Notes under the pieces: generated by a model | Seen by the model: the letters and a program-made list of their open reading frames with translations, nothing else | Told to the model about the DNA's origin: nothing | The model's database searches: none | Position numbers and translations under genes: made by a program | In this document: in pieces, positions 49,870-61,782 of the stretch | Position numbering within the stretch: the first letter of the stretch is position 1 | How the letters are laid out: each line of letters starts with the position of its first letter | Assembly: GCA_022180725.1 (NCBI GenBank) | Contig: BQMO01000003.1 | Coordinates: forward strand, 1-64,000 | Length of the DNA stretch: 64,000 nt | Source: Phycisphaerae bacterium | GTDB lineage: Bacteria > Planctomycetota > Phycisphaerae > Phycisphaerales > UBA1924 | Reading direction: 5' to 3'

Positions 49870-50370
49870 ATGCCCTTGCTCGACGTGGTGCTGGTTCGCC
49901 CCGAGATTCCCAACAACACCGGGAACATCGGCCGCACGTGCGTGGCCACCGGGTGCGCCCTGCACCTGGTCCATCCGCTCGGGTTCGACGTGTCGGAAAA
50001 GGCCTGCCGCCGCGCCGGGTTGGACTACTGGCCGCGCCTGGCCGTCCACGAGCACGCATCGTGGGATGCATACATGGCCGCCCATGGGAAAACTCGGCGA
50101 TGGGTCTTCACGACCAAGGCGGCCACGCCGTTCTTCGACGCCGAGTTCTTGCCGGGCGATGCCCTGATCTTCGGCAGTGAGACCGCGGGGCTGGATGAGT
50201 CGATCCTCGCGGCCCACCATGGTCGGACGCTTTCGATGCCCATGGTGCCCGGGGAGCGTTCGCTGAACCTGGCCACCGCCGTGTGCGCGGCCGTGTACGA
50301 GGCCATCCGCCAGTTCCGTACACGCGGTGAAGTTGAGTTCGATACGAACGGCAAACTAACGACGCGTTGA
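49870..50370 (+). CDS. trmL: tRNA (cytidine/uridine-2'-O-)-methyltransferase TrmL
   Basis: The protein has 166 residues. P-E-I-P-N-N-T-G-N-I-G-R-T-C, F-G-S-E-T-A-G-L and S-L-N-L-A-T-A-V identify TrmL, which methylates the wobble ribose of tRNA-Leu. Length matches the family. Confidence 0.9.
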   Translation: MPLLDVVLVRPEIPNNTGNIGRTCVATGCALHLVHPLGFDVSEKACRRAGLDYWPRLAVHEHASWDAYMAAHGKTRRWVFTTKAATPFFDAEFLPGDALIFGSETAGLDESILAAHHGRTLSMPMVPGERSLNLATAVCAAVYEAIRQFRTRGEVEFDTNGKLTTR

Positions 50371-50535
50371 ATCTACGGGAACGTCCGAGAATGCGCGTTT
50401 GATAAGAACCAGTCTCGGCACGAGGCCGTAGAGGTACGTGGGCGAGGCCCACGATCGGTGCGCTTCGTCCACTCCTGTTGTCTCTCTCTCCTCCGGTGTG
50501 CCGCTCGCTGCGTGCGGGCGGTACACTCTTGTCGC

Positions 50536-50760
50536 ATGAAGCGGACCTCACCCACGTTACGCCGACTCGTGAACTGTGCGGTCATCTCGGCCTGTCTTGG
50601 CGGGTGCGGGGAGCAACTGTTCACGGAAACCGAGGTCCGCAGCCAGTACGACCGCAACGACGCGGCCCGGGACCGCCGCCCGCCGGCCAAGGTGCGCGAC
50701 ATCATGGGCGAGAACCGTCCCAATGTCCGCGGGCGCGTCCTGGTCGGCACTGAAGACTAG
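50536..50760 (+). CDS. Small lipoprotein
   Basis: The protein has 74 residues from ATG 50536. A basic N terminus and a short hydrophobic stretch end in L-G-G-C, a lipobox. The mature part is polar and disordered (R-D-R-R-P-P). Function unknown. Confidence 0.6.
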   Translation: MKRTSPTLRRLVNCAVISACLGGCGEQLFTETEVRSQYDRNDAARDRRPPAKVRDIMGENRPNVRGRVLVGTED

Positions 50761-50860
50761 ATCGTGGTGAGCCGCATGCTGACGGCTGCGCGCCGAGGCG
50801 GCGTGCTAGGCTGACGAAAAATCTGTCGCGGGTTGTGGACCTTTACACGCGACCGCGACG

Positions 50861-51580
50861 ATGCTTGTCCCCGCGTCGATCGTTCCACCTTACGTCATGG
50901 CCTCACGCTCCCGCTCAAGTTCGCCCCGCCGCACCTCGGCCAATTCCGCCGGGGTATCGTCGCGCACCAAGGCCGTGTGGGGCGTGTTCGTGGCGTCGAT
51001 GACCGTGGTGGGGGGGCTGATGCTGGCGCTCGACCGCGGCCCGCGCGGCGGGGCGGACGGGTTCTCACTCCCGCCCCTGGCGGCGCTCGCCGGTCGCGGC
51101 GGGGTTGAGGCCGTGCTCGACACGCCCGAGCCGATCGTCAAGGGCCGGTGGCAGGCCATCGTCATCCATGACACGGGGGCCAGTTCCGCGACGCCCGAGA
51201 GCCTCGATCAGCAAGCGCGGGCCGTGGGCCTGCGCGGGCTGGGGTTCCACTTCGTCATCGGGAACGGGAACGGGCTGGGGGACGGACAGATCCACGCCGG
51301 GCAACGGTGGCTCTCGCAGGTCAACGGCGCCCACGCCGCGGGCAAGCAGGCCGAGTGGTTCAACCGCAACGCCATCGGCATCTGCCTGGTGGGCAACGGC
51401 GACCGTCGCACGTTCACCGAGAACCAGATCGAACGCGTCACGCAACTGGTCGATGTGCTGATGCGCGAGTGCGGCATCCCCGCCGACCGGGTCTACCTGC
51501 ACCGCGACATCGCCGACACGCCCAGCCCCGGGCGGTTCTTCCCGCAGGCCCAGGTGCGGGCGCAACTCGGCGTCCGCTGA
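50861..51580 (+). CDS. N-acetylmuramoyl-L-alanine amidase (Amidase_2/PGRP fold)
   Basis: The protein has 239 residues; ATG 50897 is an alternative start. A membrane anchor (about 40-57) precedes an amidase domain: [27 protein letters not shown] and L-H-R-D-I, with zinc ligands H103, the H of H-F, and D/H at the end. It cleaves peptide from glycan in peptidoglycan. Confidence 0.8.
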   Translation: MLVPASIVPPYVMASRSRSSSPRRTSANSAGVSSRTKAVWGVFVASMTVVGGLMLALDRGPRGGADGFSLPPLAALAGRGGVEAVLDTPEPIVKGRWQAIVIHDTGASSATPESLDQQARAVGLRGLGFHFVIGNGNGLGDGQIHAGQRWLSQVNGAHAAGKQAEWFNRNAIGICLVGNGDRRTFTENQIERVTQLVDVLMRECGIPADRVYLHRDIADTPSPGRFFPQAQVRAQLGVR

Positions 51581-51595
51581 GCGAGCCCCGCGCCG

Positions 51596-52834
51596 TTACG
51601 CCACCGCCGCGCACACCTTCTTCGCCGCGTCCGTCAGGTCCGTTGCCGCTTGCAGCGTCGGCAGACTGCCCCGGGCTCCTTCCAGTAGTTTCCGCCCGGC
51701 CTCGACGTTGGTCCCCTCCAGCCGGACCACCAGCGGCACCTTGAACCCCGTCGAGCCGTCGGGGTTCTTGAACTTCGTCGCGGCGTTCACGATGCCCTGG
51801 GCGATGATGTCGCACTTCATGATCCCGCCGAAGATGTTCACCATCACCCCTTTCACGGCGCGGTCCGAAAGGATGATCGAGAAGGCCTCGGTGACGGCCT
51901 CCTCGGTGGCGCCCCCGCCCACGTCCAGGAAGTTCGCCGGCTCGCCCCCGTGGAGTTTGATGACATCCATCGTCGCCATCGCCAGCCCGGCGCCGTTCAC
52001 GAGGCACCCGATGCTGCCGTCGAGCGCGATGTAGTTCAGCCCGAACTTCGCCGCCCGCCGCTCCAGCGGGTTCTGCTCGCCCGGGTCGTCCATCCCCGCG
52101 ATGTCCTTGTGCCGGAAGATCGCGTTCTCGTCGAACGAGAACTTCGCGTCAATCGCCATGACCGGCCCGGGCGCGCCGCCCGTCCCCGCCGTGATCACGA
52201 GCGGGTTGATCTCCGCCAGCGTGCAGTCCTTCTCCACGAAGAGCCGGGCGAGTTTCAGCATGATGTCCGCGGCTTGGCCCGCGTGCTTGCCCGCGAAGCC
52301 CAGCCGATACGCCGTGTCGCGGGCCTGGAAGGGCTGAAGACCCGCGATCGGGTGGAGCGGCACCTTCGCGATCGCCTCCGGCCGGTCGTGCGCCACCTGC
52401 TCGATGTCCACGCCGCCCTCGCGCGAGGCTATAAGAATGTTCCGACGCGTGCCGCGGTCGGTCGTCACGGCGAGGTAGAACTCCTCGGCCCCGCCCCCGG
52501 GCCGCGCCGCGATGTCCACCGCCTGGGCGATGAGCAATCGCTTGACCTCCAGCCCCTCGGGCGGGGTCTGGGGCGACTTCATGCGGTTGCTGAGCATGAA
52601 TCGAGCGGCGGCCTCGGCCTCCGCGGCGGTCTTGACCAGTTTCACAAAGCCTGCCTTGCCGCGCCCGCCCGCGTGCACCTGCGCCTTGACCACCGCCAGC
52701 GGCGAGGCTTGACCCGCCGTGACCATCTTGAACGCGCCCGCCGCGGCCTCGATCGACTCGATCATCTGCCCGGCCGGAACCGGCACGCCGTACGACGCCA
52801 GAAGGTCACGCCCCTGATACTCGTAAATCCTCAT
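51596..52834 (-). CDS. sucC: Succinyl-CoA synthetase beta subunit
   Basis: The protein has 412 residues from ATG 52834. N-terminal E-Y-Q-G-R-D-L-L and [14 protein letters not shown] are ATP-grasp motifs. D-V-G-G-G-A-T-E-E and I-F-G-G-I-M-K-C-D complete it. It is the ADP/GDP-binding subunit of the TCA enzyme. sucD is not next to it, unlike the usual sucCD operon. Confidence 0.92.
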   Translation of the reverse strand: MRIYEYQGRDLLASYGVPVPAGQMIESIEAAAGAFKMVTAGQASPLAVVKAQVHAGGRGKAGFVKLVKTAAEAEAAARFMLSNRMKSPQTPPEGLEVKRLLIAQAVDIAARPGGGAEEFYLAVTTDRGTRRNILIASREGGVDIEQVAHDRPEAIAKVPLHPIAGLQPFQARDTAYRLGFAGKHAGQAADIMLKLARLFVEKDCTLAEINPLVITAGTGGAPGPVMAIDAKFSFDENAIFRHKDIAGMDDPGEQNPLERRAAKFGLNYIALDGSIGCLVNGAGLAMATMDVIKLHGGEPANFLDVGGGATEEAVTEAFSIILSDRAVKGVMVNIFGGIMKCDIIAQGIVNAATKFKNPDGSTGFKVPLVVRLEGTNVEAGRKLLEGARGSLPTLQAATDLTDAAKKVCAAVA

Positions 52835-52920
52835 GCGCGGAGTGTAGGAAAGCGCAGCCCGTCCGTTCAGAAACTCCCACATTCCCTGGCGTATTGGTGA
52901 AAATGGTGTATATTCGAGGC

Positions 52921-54039
52921 ATGGCGTGCCCGTTCCGCAGACTCCCGGTTTCGATTGTGGCCGTGGCCCTGTTCTCGGGCTTGGCACACGGACAGGCGTT
53001 CTACCTGACGGGCCTTGGGCCGGACGGCGGTTCTTCGCGTGTGACGGGCCTGTCGGCGGATGGAACTCTTGCCGCAGGGTACTGGACCGGGTCGAGCGTG
53101 GCACCCGGCTTCACATGGTCGGCGGGTTTACGGAACGATTTCGGGCTGGAGCCGGGATTGCCGATCTTCACGCCTACAGCGGGCATGTCCGGTAATGGCC
53201 AAGTGGTCGTGGGTGCGGGCAGAAACTTCACAACCAACTTCGTAGCATACCGCTGGAGCGGACCGGGCACCTACGAATCGCTGGGCGTGCCGTCCGGATA
53301 TGACCGTTCGTGGGCGGTAGCCACGAGCAATGACGGATCGGTGATCGCAGGGCGCGCCGAGTTCGGCGTGACCGGCAACATCGGGCAGGCGTTCCGCTGG
53401 ACCGAGGGTGGCGGCTACCAGTTGTTGGGCGTCACCCGCCCCGGTCAGCACGGCTTCAGCCAGTCGATGGGTGTGAGCCGTGATGGAAGCACCGTGGTGG
53501 GCATCAGCCGTGGGGCCGACACGCAGGCGTTCATCTGGACGACTGCGCTAGGCATGCAGGAGTTGCCCGCATTGCCGGGGACGGGAGCAAGGTCCACCAG
53601 CGCGTTCGGCGTGAACCACGACGGCACTGTCGTGGTGGGTCAGTCAGGGTTTCTGTCTACGCCAACGGTATGGCGAAGCGGCGTGCCGACTGACCTCGGC
53701 ACGATTCCAGACCATGGCGGCGGAAGGATGTATGCTGCGAACGACGCCGGAAATGTACTCGTGGGCTCGTTGAACTCACTCAACGGATTCTCGGCAAGCA
53801 TCTACACGGAGAGTCGCGGTTTGGAACTTCTCTCGTCGTATCTCCTATTCCACGGGATCACAGTGCCAGCCGGGATCAACCTTCGTGAATGTACCAGCGT
53901 CTCAGCATCCGGAAACGTGATCGCCGGGTACACATCGGGTTCGACCTCGCAGGGCTTTGTGGTCGTCATTCCCACCCCAGCCTCTGCGGGTCTCTTCGCG
54001 GTGTACATCTTGTCGATTGCGCGCCGCCGACCTCGCTGA
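52921..54039 (+). CDS. Secreted HAF-repeat propeller protein with PEP-CTERM-like end
   Basis: The protein has 372 residues. Signal peptide ending A-H-G-Q. Repeats such as S-A-D-G-T-L-A-A-G, S-G-N-G-Q-V-V-V-G, S-N-D-G-S-V-I-A-G and S-R-D-G-S-T-V-V-G with A-F-R-W/A-F-I-W blocks are HAF-type extracellular repeats. It ends P-T-P-A-S-A-G-L-F-A with a basic tail. TATATT at 52909-52914 lies only 6 bases before the ATG, which might mean a near-leaderless transcript. Confidence 0.72.
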   Translation: MACPFRRLPVSIVAVALFSGLAHGQAFYLTGLGPDGGSSRVTGLSADGTLAAGYWTGSSVAPGFTWSAGLRNDFGLEPGLPIFTPTAGMSGNGQVVVGAGRNFTTNFVAYRWSGPGTYESLGVPSGYDRSWAVATSNDGSVIAGRAEFGVTGNIGQAFRWTEGGGYQLLGVTRPGQHGFSQSMGVSRDGSTVVGISRGADTQAFIWTTALGMQELPALPGTGARSTSAFGVNHDGTVVVGQSGFLSTPTVWRSGVPTDLGTIPDHGGGRMYAANDAGNVLVGSLNSLNGFSASIYTESRGLELLSSYLLFHGITVPAGINLRECTSVSASGNVIAGYTSGSTSQGFVVVIPTPASAGLFAVYILSIARRRPR

Positions 54040-54146
54040 TTTCAAAGTCACGAAGTATCCGGACATGCACTCATGTTGAGCCGGTGGTATCCTGCGCGAA
54101 CATCATCCGTTCGTCCGTGCAGCAGGCGCCTTTCAAGGAGTTGCTC

Positions 54147-56786
54147 ATGCGTCGATTCTCGGTTGGTCCCGCGATTCTCGTGGTTTTGGCCGCGGTGGTG
54201 CCCGGCATGTCGGCGTTCGCCCAAGGTCCGGGGCTGGAGCGCGTCATACCAGATAGTTTCCTGTGGCAGCCACACCCCGACGGGATCACGATCGATCCGA
54301 AGATGGCGAGCATCGTCTCGTACCAGATTCATGTGCCGCTCTGGCAGTCGCCTCTCGATCCGCGGATTCCCGAAGAGGCCGCGCAACTCTTCATGGCGAA
54401 GATCCGCGCCGAACTCACCGCCCAGCGGCTGCACGCGGGGAATATCAGCGTGTTCTTGCATGGGTTCGGTCATGACTGGTCGCTGTCTGATCTACACGCC
54501 CCGGCGAACGAGCGGTGGGAGCAGAGCAACCGATTCTTCTGCGAGGACGACCGGCTGCCGGGCATCGACGATTCGTCGGATTTCCCGATCTCATACCCCA
54601 ACGACGGCGACCACAGCGCCCGCGCGTATCGCCACGCGTTCCTGTGGAACGCAACATCGAGCGGCCCGCTCGCGCAGTGGATGGAATCGTTCTGCGCCTA
54701 CATCGCCGAGCACTACGATGATGCGGAGTACGCCCTGCCTCATCCCGGCACTTGGAAATGGTGGTTCGATAGCGAGGTGTGGATTGCGACGTGGTACGGC
54801 GGGCCGAACCCGGTCTACATGCTCTCGCAACTCGCATCGCGCCCCAACATCTGGGGCACCGCGAGCGAGAGCAATCGCGGCTGGCCCGTGCCCGGCAGCA
54901 CCGGGTGGACCACGCCGACCGACTGGCCCCGCACCGGCACGGACCGTAACTGGAACGCGCAGATGCCCGCATCGGCCGACGGCCTGTCGTACTACGAAAT
55001 GTACGAGGCCGTGCGCGCGGATCAGTTGGCGGCAGGAGTGGACCAGTGGCCGCCGGATATCCGCGACCTCACCTACGGCCTCTTGGCGGGTGCTCGCGCC
55101 GACGACGACCGCAACCGCAAATTTCTGATCTGGTTTCTCCAGACGACGTACGCCGCCCAGGACGCCGCGTTCGCGGCCTCGGCGTACGACGTGATCCGAT
55201 CGCACTTCGGCCAGAACACCGTCTGCTCGAACTACGAGTACGCCGACTACGACGGCGTGGAGGATTGGACGGGGTGGTACCTCGACCTTGCCAACGCCAA
55301 CCAGCCCTCCAATCGCTTCCCGCGCGTCTGGCTCGACCGCAGCGCATCGTTCGCGCTCATGGCCAAGGACAACGTGCTGGGGCCGACGGTGCACGACCGC
55401 TGGGTGGGCACGCGCCAGAAGAACAGCGCGAGCATGAACTCGCCCGTGCTGTACCCGCTGCAGTACCTGCAACTGGCGGGGCACCCGGGCCTGCCGCAGC
55501 AGAAGAGCCACTCGCAGGCGAACCTGTACTTGCCGACCACACTCTCGTGCTACACCTGCAACTCGGACTGCGACTATGTGTACAACCCGGACCCGGCGGG
55601 CGACCAGTGCGAGGGCACCTGCATCACGCACGCCTACCGCATCGAGGAGACCGACGCGTGGACGTGCCAACTGGCCGGTTGTGGGCGGTGCGGGTGGGAC
55701 AACTCGCTGCGGCTGGATCGGCTGGCCATCGAGTCGATCATCAACTCGCACGGCGGGATGCACTTTGACACGCTCGCGCCGTGGCTCGTGCAACTCATCC
55801 TCGGCGATGTTGACCCCTTTTCATACTACGACAACGAAGATCCGTTCCGCGCAACGCTGGCGATGCTGCGGGCCAAGAACGTGCCGGTTCTGATCTTCTG
55901 GACCGGCGGCCAGACCGGCAGTCCCACGCTGAACGCCTGGCAGACCACCAAGAGCCTGATCCGGCGCGTCTACGCGGCCGAGGTCTTCGGCATCAAGTCC
56001 GTCTACGGCGACGTGCCCGACGGGTTCGACTCGCACGAGAAGACGATGCTGGAGTACACCCTGCGCGACGCGACGGGCGCGGAGTATGTCTCGTCGGTGC
56101 GGGGCGAGTTCTCGTACAACGAGGTGGACAACATATGGGAAATGCTCGCGGGCATCGAGGTGTACTTCGATGTCCGATTGAAGGACAACGATGATGCGTT
56201 CGTCGATCTCGCGAGCGGCGACTTTAAATACGAGATCAATGTCGAGAGCGTCGGCGATTCTGAGAACCTCGGCATCATCGAGCGCGTGCTGGTGTGGGAT
56301 TATCTCGGAGAGGAGTGGGTGTATGTGCCGACGCGCGAAGGCGAGCTGTCGCATGGCTTCAACACGCCCGACGGCACGTCGCGCCGAACATTGATGCTGC
56401 CGTACGCTTCCGCTCGCCGCTACGCGGAGTTAGCCGAGGAGCCTGTCCCCGGCAACCCCAATGAGACACGCCCCGTGAACCGGATGAAGATCCGTGTGGT
56501 CCACAAGGGGCCAATGGCCAACGGCCAATGGCCCGGATGGCACCATTCCGAGTTTGATCTTGTGCAAGTCATCCCGATTCCCGTACCCAGCGACTCGTTC
56601 GAAGATGAAGGCGAAGGCCTCGCGACGGGCGACATGAACTTCGACGGCCTGGTGGGTGATTCCGACCTGGACATGTTCGCTCGCGCATGGCTGAACGAAA
56701 AAGCCGTCGCCGACCTGAACATGGACGCAGTCGTAGACGACTTCGACTTGGAGGCGTTCATCGAGTCGTATCACCAGCAGCCGTGA
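54147..56786 (+). CDS. Large secreted protein with dockerin type I-like C terminus (unknown)
   Basis: The protein has 879 residues. AAGGAG lies 7 bases before ATG 54147. Signal peptide ends S-A-F-A-Q. No family recognised for residues 30-790. There is an H-G-F-G-H motif near 105 and a Cys-rich patch (C-Y-T-C-N-S-D-C-D and C-Q-L-A-G-C-G-R-C, about 470-515) that may bind metal. The end holds two calcium loops (D-M-N-F-D-G-L-V-G-D-S-D; D-L-N-M-D-A-V-V-D-D-F-D), a classical dockerin pair of a type different from the G-P-C-P tails upstream. Confidence 0.65.
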   Translation: MRRFSVGPAILVVLAAVVPGMSAFAQGPGLERVIPDSFLWQPHPDGITIDPKMASIVSYQIHVPLWQSPLDPRIPEEAAQLFMAKIRAELTAQRLHAGNISVFLHGFGHDWSLSDLHAPANERWEQSNRFFCEDDRLPGIDDSSDFPISYPNDGDHSARAYRHAFLWNATSSGPLAQWMESFCAYIAEHYDDAEYALPHPGTWKWWFDSEVWIATWYGGPNPVYMLSQLASRPNIWGTASESNRGWPVPGSTGWTTPTDWPRTGTDRNWNAQMPASADGLSYYEMYEAVRADQLAAGVDQWPPDIRDLTYGLLAGARADDDRNRKFLIWFLQTTYAAQDAAFAASAYDVIRSHFGQNTVCSNYEYADYDGVEDWTGWYLDLANANQPSNRFPRVWLDRSASFALMAKDNVLGPTVHDRWVGTRQKNSASMNSPVLYPLQYLQLAGHPGLPQQKSHSQANLYLPTTLSCYTCNSDCDYVYNPDPAGDQCEGTCITHAYRIEETDAWTCQLAGCGRCGWDNSLRLDRLAIESIINSHGGMHFDTLAPWLVQLILGDVDPFSYYDNEDPFRATLAMLRAKNVPVLIFWTGGQTGSPTLNAWQTTKSLIRRVYAAEVFGIKSVYGDVPDGFDSHEKTMLEYTLRDATGAEYVSSVRGEFSYNEVDNIWEMLAGIEVYFDVRLKDNDDAFVDLASGDFKYEINVESVGDSENLGIIERVLVWDYLGEEWVYVPTREGELSHGFNTPDGTSRRTLMLPYASARRYAELAEEPVPGNPNETRPVNRMKIRVVHKGPMANGQWPGWHHSEFDLVQVIPIPVPSDSFEDEGEGLATGDMNFDGLVGDSDLDMFARAWLNEKAVADLNMDAVVDDFDLEAFIESYHQQP

Positions 56787-56874
56787 GCGCGGCTGGTGGC
56801 ACGCTTACGCTGATGTCGACTCCGGAAGGCCGTCGGCCGCCACCCCATCCGACGAACTTACCCTCTGGAACCTC

Positions 56875-57024
56875 ATGCACCGCACCGACGAGGACGGCCG
56901 CAAGCGCATCATCGCCCGCGCCCGCACGCTCACCAAGTCCATGTGGAAACTCGAAAACGACGCCCTCCTCCGGCTCGACGAGGGCGCCATGGAAGCCTGG
57001 TGGCGGATGCTCGAATCACCCTGA
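56875..57024 (+). CDS. Small possible protein of 49 residues
   Basis: The ATG at 56875 opens a 49-codon frame ending TGA 57022-57024. It is a charged amphipathic helix (I-I-A-R-A-R-T-L-T-K-S-M-W-K-L-E; E-A-W-W-R-M-L). A weak GGAA lies 7 bases upstream. The composition looks protein-like, but there is no homology evidence. It occupies the gap between 56786 and atpD, where no other gene is visible. Confidence 0.4.
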   Translation: MHRTDEDGRKRIIARARTLTKSMWKLENDALLRLDEGAMEAWWRMLESP

Positions 57025-57101
57025 TCAAGCGAGAATGAACGGGTTACGACATCCGCCCGGATTCTGCGTGATAGACCCGGGCGTTGACGCCGCGACGATG
57101 A

Positions 57102-58646
<1,545 letters not shown>

Positions 58647-58702
58647 GTTCGCTTGCGTGTCGCCGGCGGGGCGGTAGACTCCACTCCCGGAGGAGCACGC
58701 CC

Positions 58703-60304
58703 ATGCCCCATTCATCGGTATTTTCGGCCGTCAGCCGCGCCATGCGCGTCGGCGAGTTCGCCCATGATCGCACCCTGTCCGCGCGCGAGGCGCTCGAGCA
58801 CGCGGCGCGGTCCGACGCCGCGGGCCTCTCCCGCCGTCGGTTTCTCCTCGCGACGAGCATGGCGGCGGGGGCCGCCGCGGTAGGGGCCTGGCCCCGCGCG
58901 GCCTCGGGCACTCCGCCGTGGGGCAACCCGCGCATCGCCATCGTCGGCGGGGGCCTCGCCGGGTTGTGCGCCGCCGACGCCCTCGCTGGTCGCGGGCTTT
59001 CAGCCACGATCTACGAGGCCGCCGACCGCGTCGGGGGACGGTGCTGGTCGCTGCGCGGGTTCTTCCCCGGCCAAGTCGCCGAGCGGGGGGGCGAGTTCAT
59101 CGACACCACGCACCAGACCATGCGCCACTACGCCGTGCGCTTCGGCCTGGCCCGCGAGGATGTTCGCCACGAGGCGGGCGACGTCCTGTACCACTTCGGC
59201 GGCACAACCTACTCCGATGCGCAGATCGTCGAGGAGTACCGCCGCCTCGTCCCGCGCCTCCGGGCCGATCTGCGGACCCTCTCGAACGAGCCGACGTTCT
59301 TCCGTCACACGCCCGCCGACGCGGCGCTCGACGCGGTGAGCCTCGCCGAGTATCTCGCGACGCGCGCGGGCGACCTGCCCCTGGTGCGGGCCGCGCTCGA
59401 CGAGGCGTACGTCGCCGAGTACGGCCTCGAAGCCGCCGAGCAGTCGTGCCTCAACCTGCTGTTGTTCATCCACGCCGACCGCCGCCGCCGCTTCAAGCCG
59501 TTCGGCGTCTTCAGCGACGAGCGGTTTCATCTTGTCGGCGGGAACGACGCCATCGCGAGCGGCATCGCCGCGGGGCTGCCCGGGCCGATCCTGACCGGGC
59601 GACGGCTGGTGCGGCTTGCACGGGCCGCGGACGGTGCGTACGTGCTGGAGTTCGACGACGGGCCGAGCGCCACGGCGGACTTCGTCGTGATGACGCTCCC
59701 CTTCTCCGTCCTCCGCACGCTCGACCTCGACCCGAGCCTGGGCCTTTCCGCGGACAAGCGCCGCGCCATCGACGATCTCGGGTACGGGAACAACGCCAAG
59801 ACCATGGTCAACTTCCATGGCCGCCCGTGGAGCGTCGTGGGCGGGAGCGGGGCGATGTACAGCGACCTGCCCGAGGTGCAAACAACGTGGGAGACCAACG
59901 CGAGTGCCGCCGGCGCCACGAGCGTGCTCACGGACTACGCCGGCGGCACGCGGGGCCAGGCCATCGGGGCGCAGCCGCTCCAAGATCAGGTCGCGGCGTT
60001 CCTGGGCGACCTGAACGAGATCGTGCCGGGGGCAAACGTCGCGGCGGTGCGGGACGGCGGCGGCGCGGTGCGGGCTTTCCGCGAGCATTGGCCGAGCAAC
60101 CCCCTCTCGCGCGGGGCGTACACGTGCTACACCCCGGGCCAGTTCACGAGCATCGCGGGGTTGGAAGGCCAGCCCGCGGGGCGTTTGAAGTTCGCCGGCG
60201 AGCACGCCGACTCGTTCTACTCCTGGCAGGGCTTTATGGAGGGCGCGTGCCTGTCGGGCATCCGGGCGGCGGGCGAGATCATCACCGATCTGCGGCGACG
60301 GTAA
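58703..60304 (+). CDS. Tat-exported FAD-dependent amine oxidase
   Basis: The protein has 533 residues. A twin-arginine leader S-R-R-R-F-L (43-48) with a hydrophobic stretch and A-x-A end points to folded export. The flavin site I-V-G-G-G-L-A-G (80-87), then E-A-A-D-R-V-G-G-R, and a C-terminal F-A-G-E-H match monoamine-oxidase-like enzymes. They oxidise amines (or amino acids) to imines with FAD. Substrate unknown. Confidence 0.85.
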   Translation: MPHSSVFSAVSRAMRVGEFAHDRTLSAREALEHAARSDAAGLSRRRFLLATSMAAGAAAVGAWPRAASGTPPWGNPRIAIVGGGLAGLCAADALAGRGLSATIYEAADRVGGRCWSLRGFFPGQVAERGGEFIDTTHQTMRHYAVRFGLAREDVRHEAGDVLYHFGGTTYSDAQIVEEYRRLVPRLRADLRTLSNEPTFFRHTPADAALDAVSLAEYLATRAGDLPLVRAALDEAYVAEYGLEAAEQSCLNLLLFIHADRRRRFKPFGVFSDERFHLVGGNDAIASGIAAGLPGPILTGRRLVRLARAADGAYVLEFDDGPSATADFVVMTLPFSVLRTLDLDPSLGLSADKRRAIDDLGYGNNAKTMVNFHGRPWSVVGGSGAMYSDLPEVQTTWETNASAAGATSVLTDYAGGTRGQAIGAQPLQDQVAAFLGDLNEIVPGANVAAVRDGGGAVRAFREHWPSNPLSRGAYTCYTPGQFTSIAGLEGQPAGRLKFAGEHADSFYSWQGFMEGACLSGIRAAGEIITDLRRR

Positions 60305-60319
60305 CTTCACGCGGTACGA

Positions 60320-61768
60320 CTAGCGCAGTTCCACCCGCTCGAAGACCAGCACTCCATCAATCAGCACGTCGTCGTCGACCAGGTTCTCCGCGTAGTCCGT
60401 GTCCGGCGTGAGCGTGATGCGATACAGGCCCGTGGGCAGCGGGTTGTCCACCATCGTCCCGGGCGGCTGGAAATGCCAGCCCGCGTCCTTGTACCGCACG
60501 ATGCACGGTCCGAGTCGGATGATCGAGCGCGGGTCGGTCGTGCCGTCGTCATTCACGCGCACCGCTTCGGCACGATACACACCCGCGACGGTGTGCTTCA
60601 CCGCGTCGAGAATGGCTTTGACTGAGGCTGCCTCGGGGCTGATGCCGATCCCCATCCCGATCCACGATTGCGTCGCCGAGGCCGGGTTGGATCGGAGCGA
60701 GGCGAAGAGTGACTTCTGCAGCGCCGCCCGGGCCGATTCATCGACCACCAGGCGCACCGGACGCTCGCTCGGCGGGAGCACTTCCAACGCCACGCGGTGC
60801 GTGGCCGAGATCGGCACGTCATCTCCCGCGGGCTTGTAGGGGTACATGCGCCCCTGCCGCGTCAGGTACACCGTCGTCGTCGCTTCCAGCGTGTATGTTC
60901 CTGGGGGCACGTCGAGCGGGATGGAGAGAAGGTACGATGTTGCGCTTCCCTTCCCACCACCCTGCAACACGGGAAACGTCTGGAGCGTGCCGCCCGCGGG
61001 GTGTTCCCGGCGGGCGATCTCGTTCCCGGCCTCGTCCAGCACGCGGACCAGCACACTCGTGCACCCCACACCCCGCGCCCCCGCGCCGACAAACCGGTCG
61101 TCGATCGAGGCGCCCAGCCGCATCGGCAAGGGCTTCCCCGCGCGGATGTGCGGGCGCGACGCCAGGGCCACGTACGCCCCCTGCGCCATGGCCGTGGTCT
61201 GTTCGCCCGGCGAAAGCAGGCCTCGGAGCGTGTCATCATTCAGTACCGCCGCCGCGGACTTTGGGAAGGCCAGCCGCGGATTCTGCTGGAGCACGAACGC
61301 GCAGCGGGCCAGTGATTCGCGTTGGCCGAGTGACAAGGCCCCGTTCATGTCCCGGTCGAGCAGTTCCTTGAGCACGTCCTCCAGCCCCGCGTCGGTGCGC
61401 ACGCGTGCCTCGAGCAGCAGCACCCCCGTCGGGGTCACCTTGTGCACGTTCGGCCCGCCCAGGAACGCCGCCACCCCCGCCGACAGCCCCAGCACCCCTG
61501 CCAGCAGCATCACGCCGCCCGCGATCGCAAGCCGGGGGCGTCGCACCCTCACGCCCACGCGCACGGCCGCGGCGGCGGCCAAATCTGCCCCGCACTCCGG
61601 GCACCGCGCCGGCGAGACCAGGCCATCAAGATCGAACCCGCACGCCGTGCAGATCGGATGGTCGTTCACCCGCCGTCCGCGCAGCCCGATCATCAGGAAG
61701 ATCACCCCGGCGGCCAGGAGTATCACGATGAGCACGGGGATCGAGATCACGCTGGAGAAGCGTATCAA
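60320..61768 (-). CDS. Membrane protein with zinc ribbon, Planctomycetota-type
   Basis: The protein has 482 residues from TTG 61768 (GTG 61750 also possible). An N-terminal helix, then C-T-A-C-G-F-D-L-D-G-L ... C-P-E-C-G, a two-Cys-pair ribbon frequent in this phylum, a second helix (about 85-105) and a long extracytoplasmic domain. Function unknown. It diverges from the transporter at 61783 with only 14 bases between starts, so they share a promoter region. Confidence 0.6.
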   Translation of the reverse strand: MIRFSSVISIPVLIVILLAAGVIFLMIGLRGRRVNDHPICTACGFDLDGLVSPARCPECGADLAAAAAVRVGVRVRRPRLAIAGGVMLLAGVLGLSAGVAAFLGGPNVHKVTPTGVLLLEARVRTDAGLEDVLKELLDRDMNGALSLGQRESLARCAFVLQQNPRLAFPKSAAAVLNDDTLRGLLSPGEQTTAMAQGAYVALASRPHIRAGKPLPMRLGASIDDRFVGAGARGVGCTSVLVRVLDEAGNEIARREHPAGGTLQTFPVLQGGGKGSATSYLLSIPLDVPPGTYTLEATTTVYLTRQGRMYPYKPAGDDVPISATHRVALEVLPPSERPVRLVVDESARAALQKSLFASLRSNPASATQSWIGMGIGISPEAASVKAILDAVKHTVAGVYRAEAVRVNDDGTTDPRSIIRLGPCIVRYKDAGWHFQPPGTMVDNPLPTGLYRITLTPDTDYAENLVDDDVLIDGVLVFERVELR

Positions 61769-61782
61769 AACGCTCGAACCTC

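Noticed and set aside
47594..50071. 825-residue minus-strand open frame
   Set aside because: Antisense of three well-supported plus-strand genes; low-complexity Arg/Gly/His composition.
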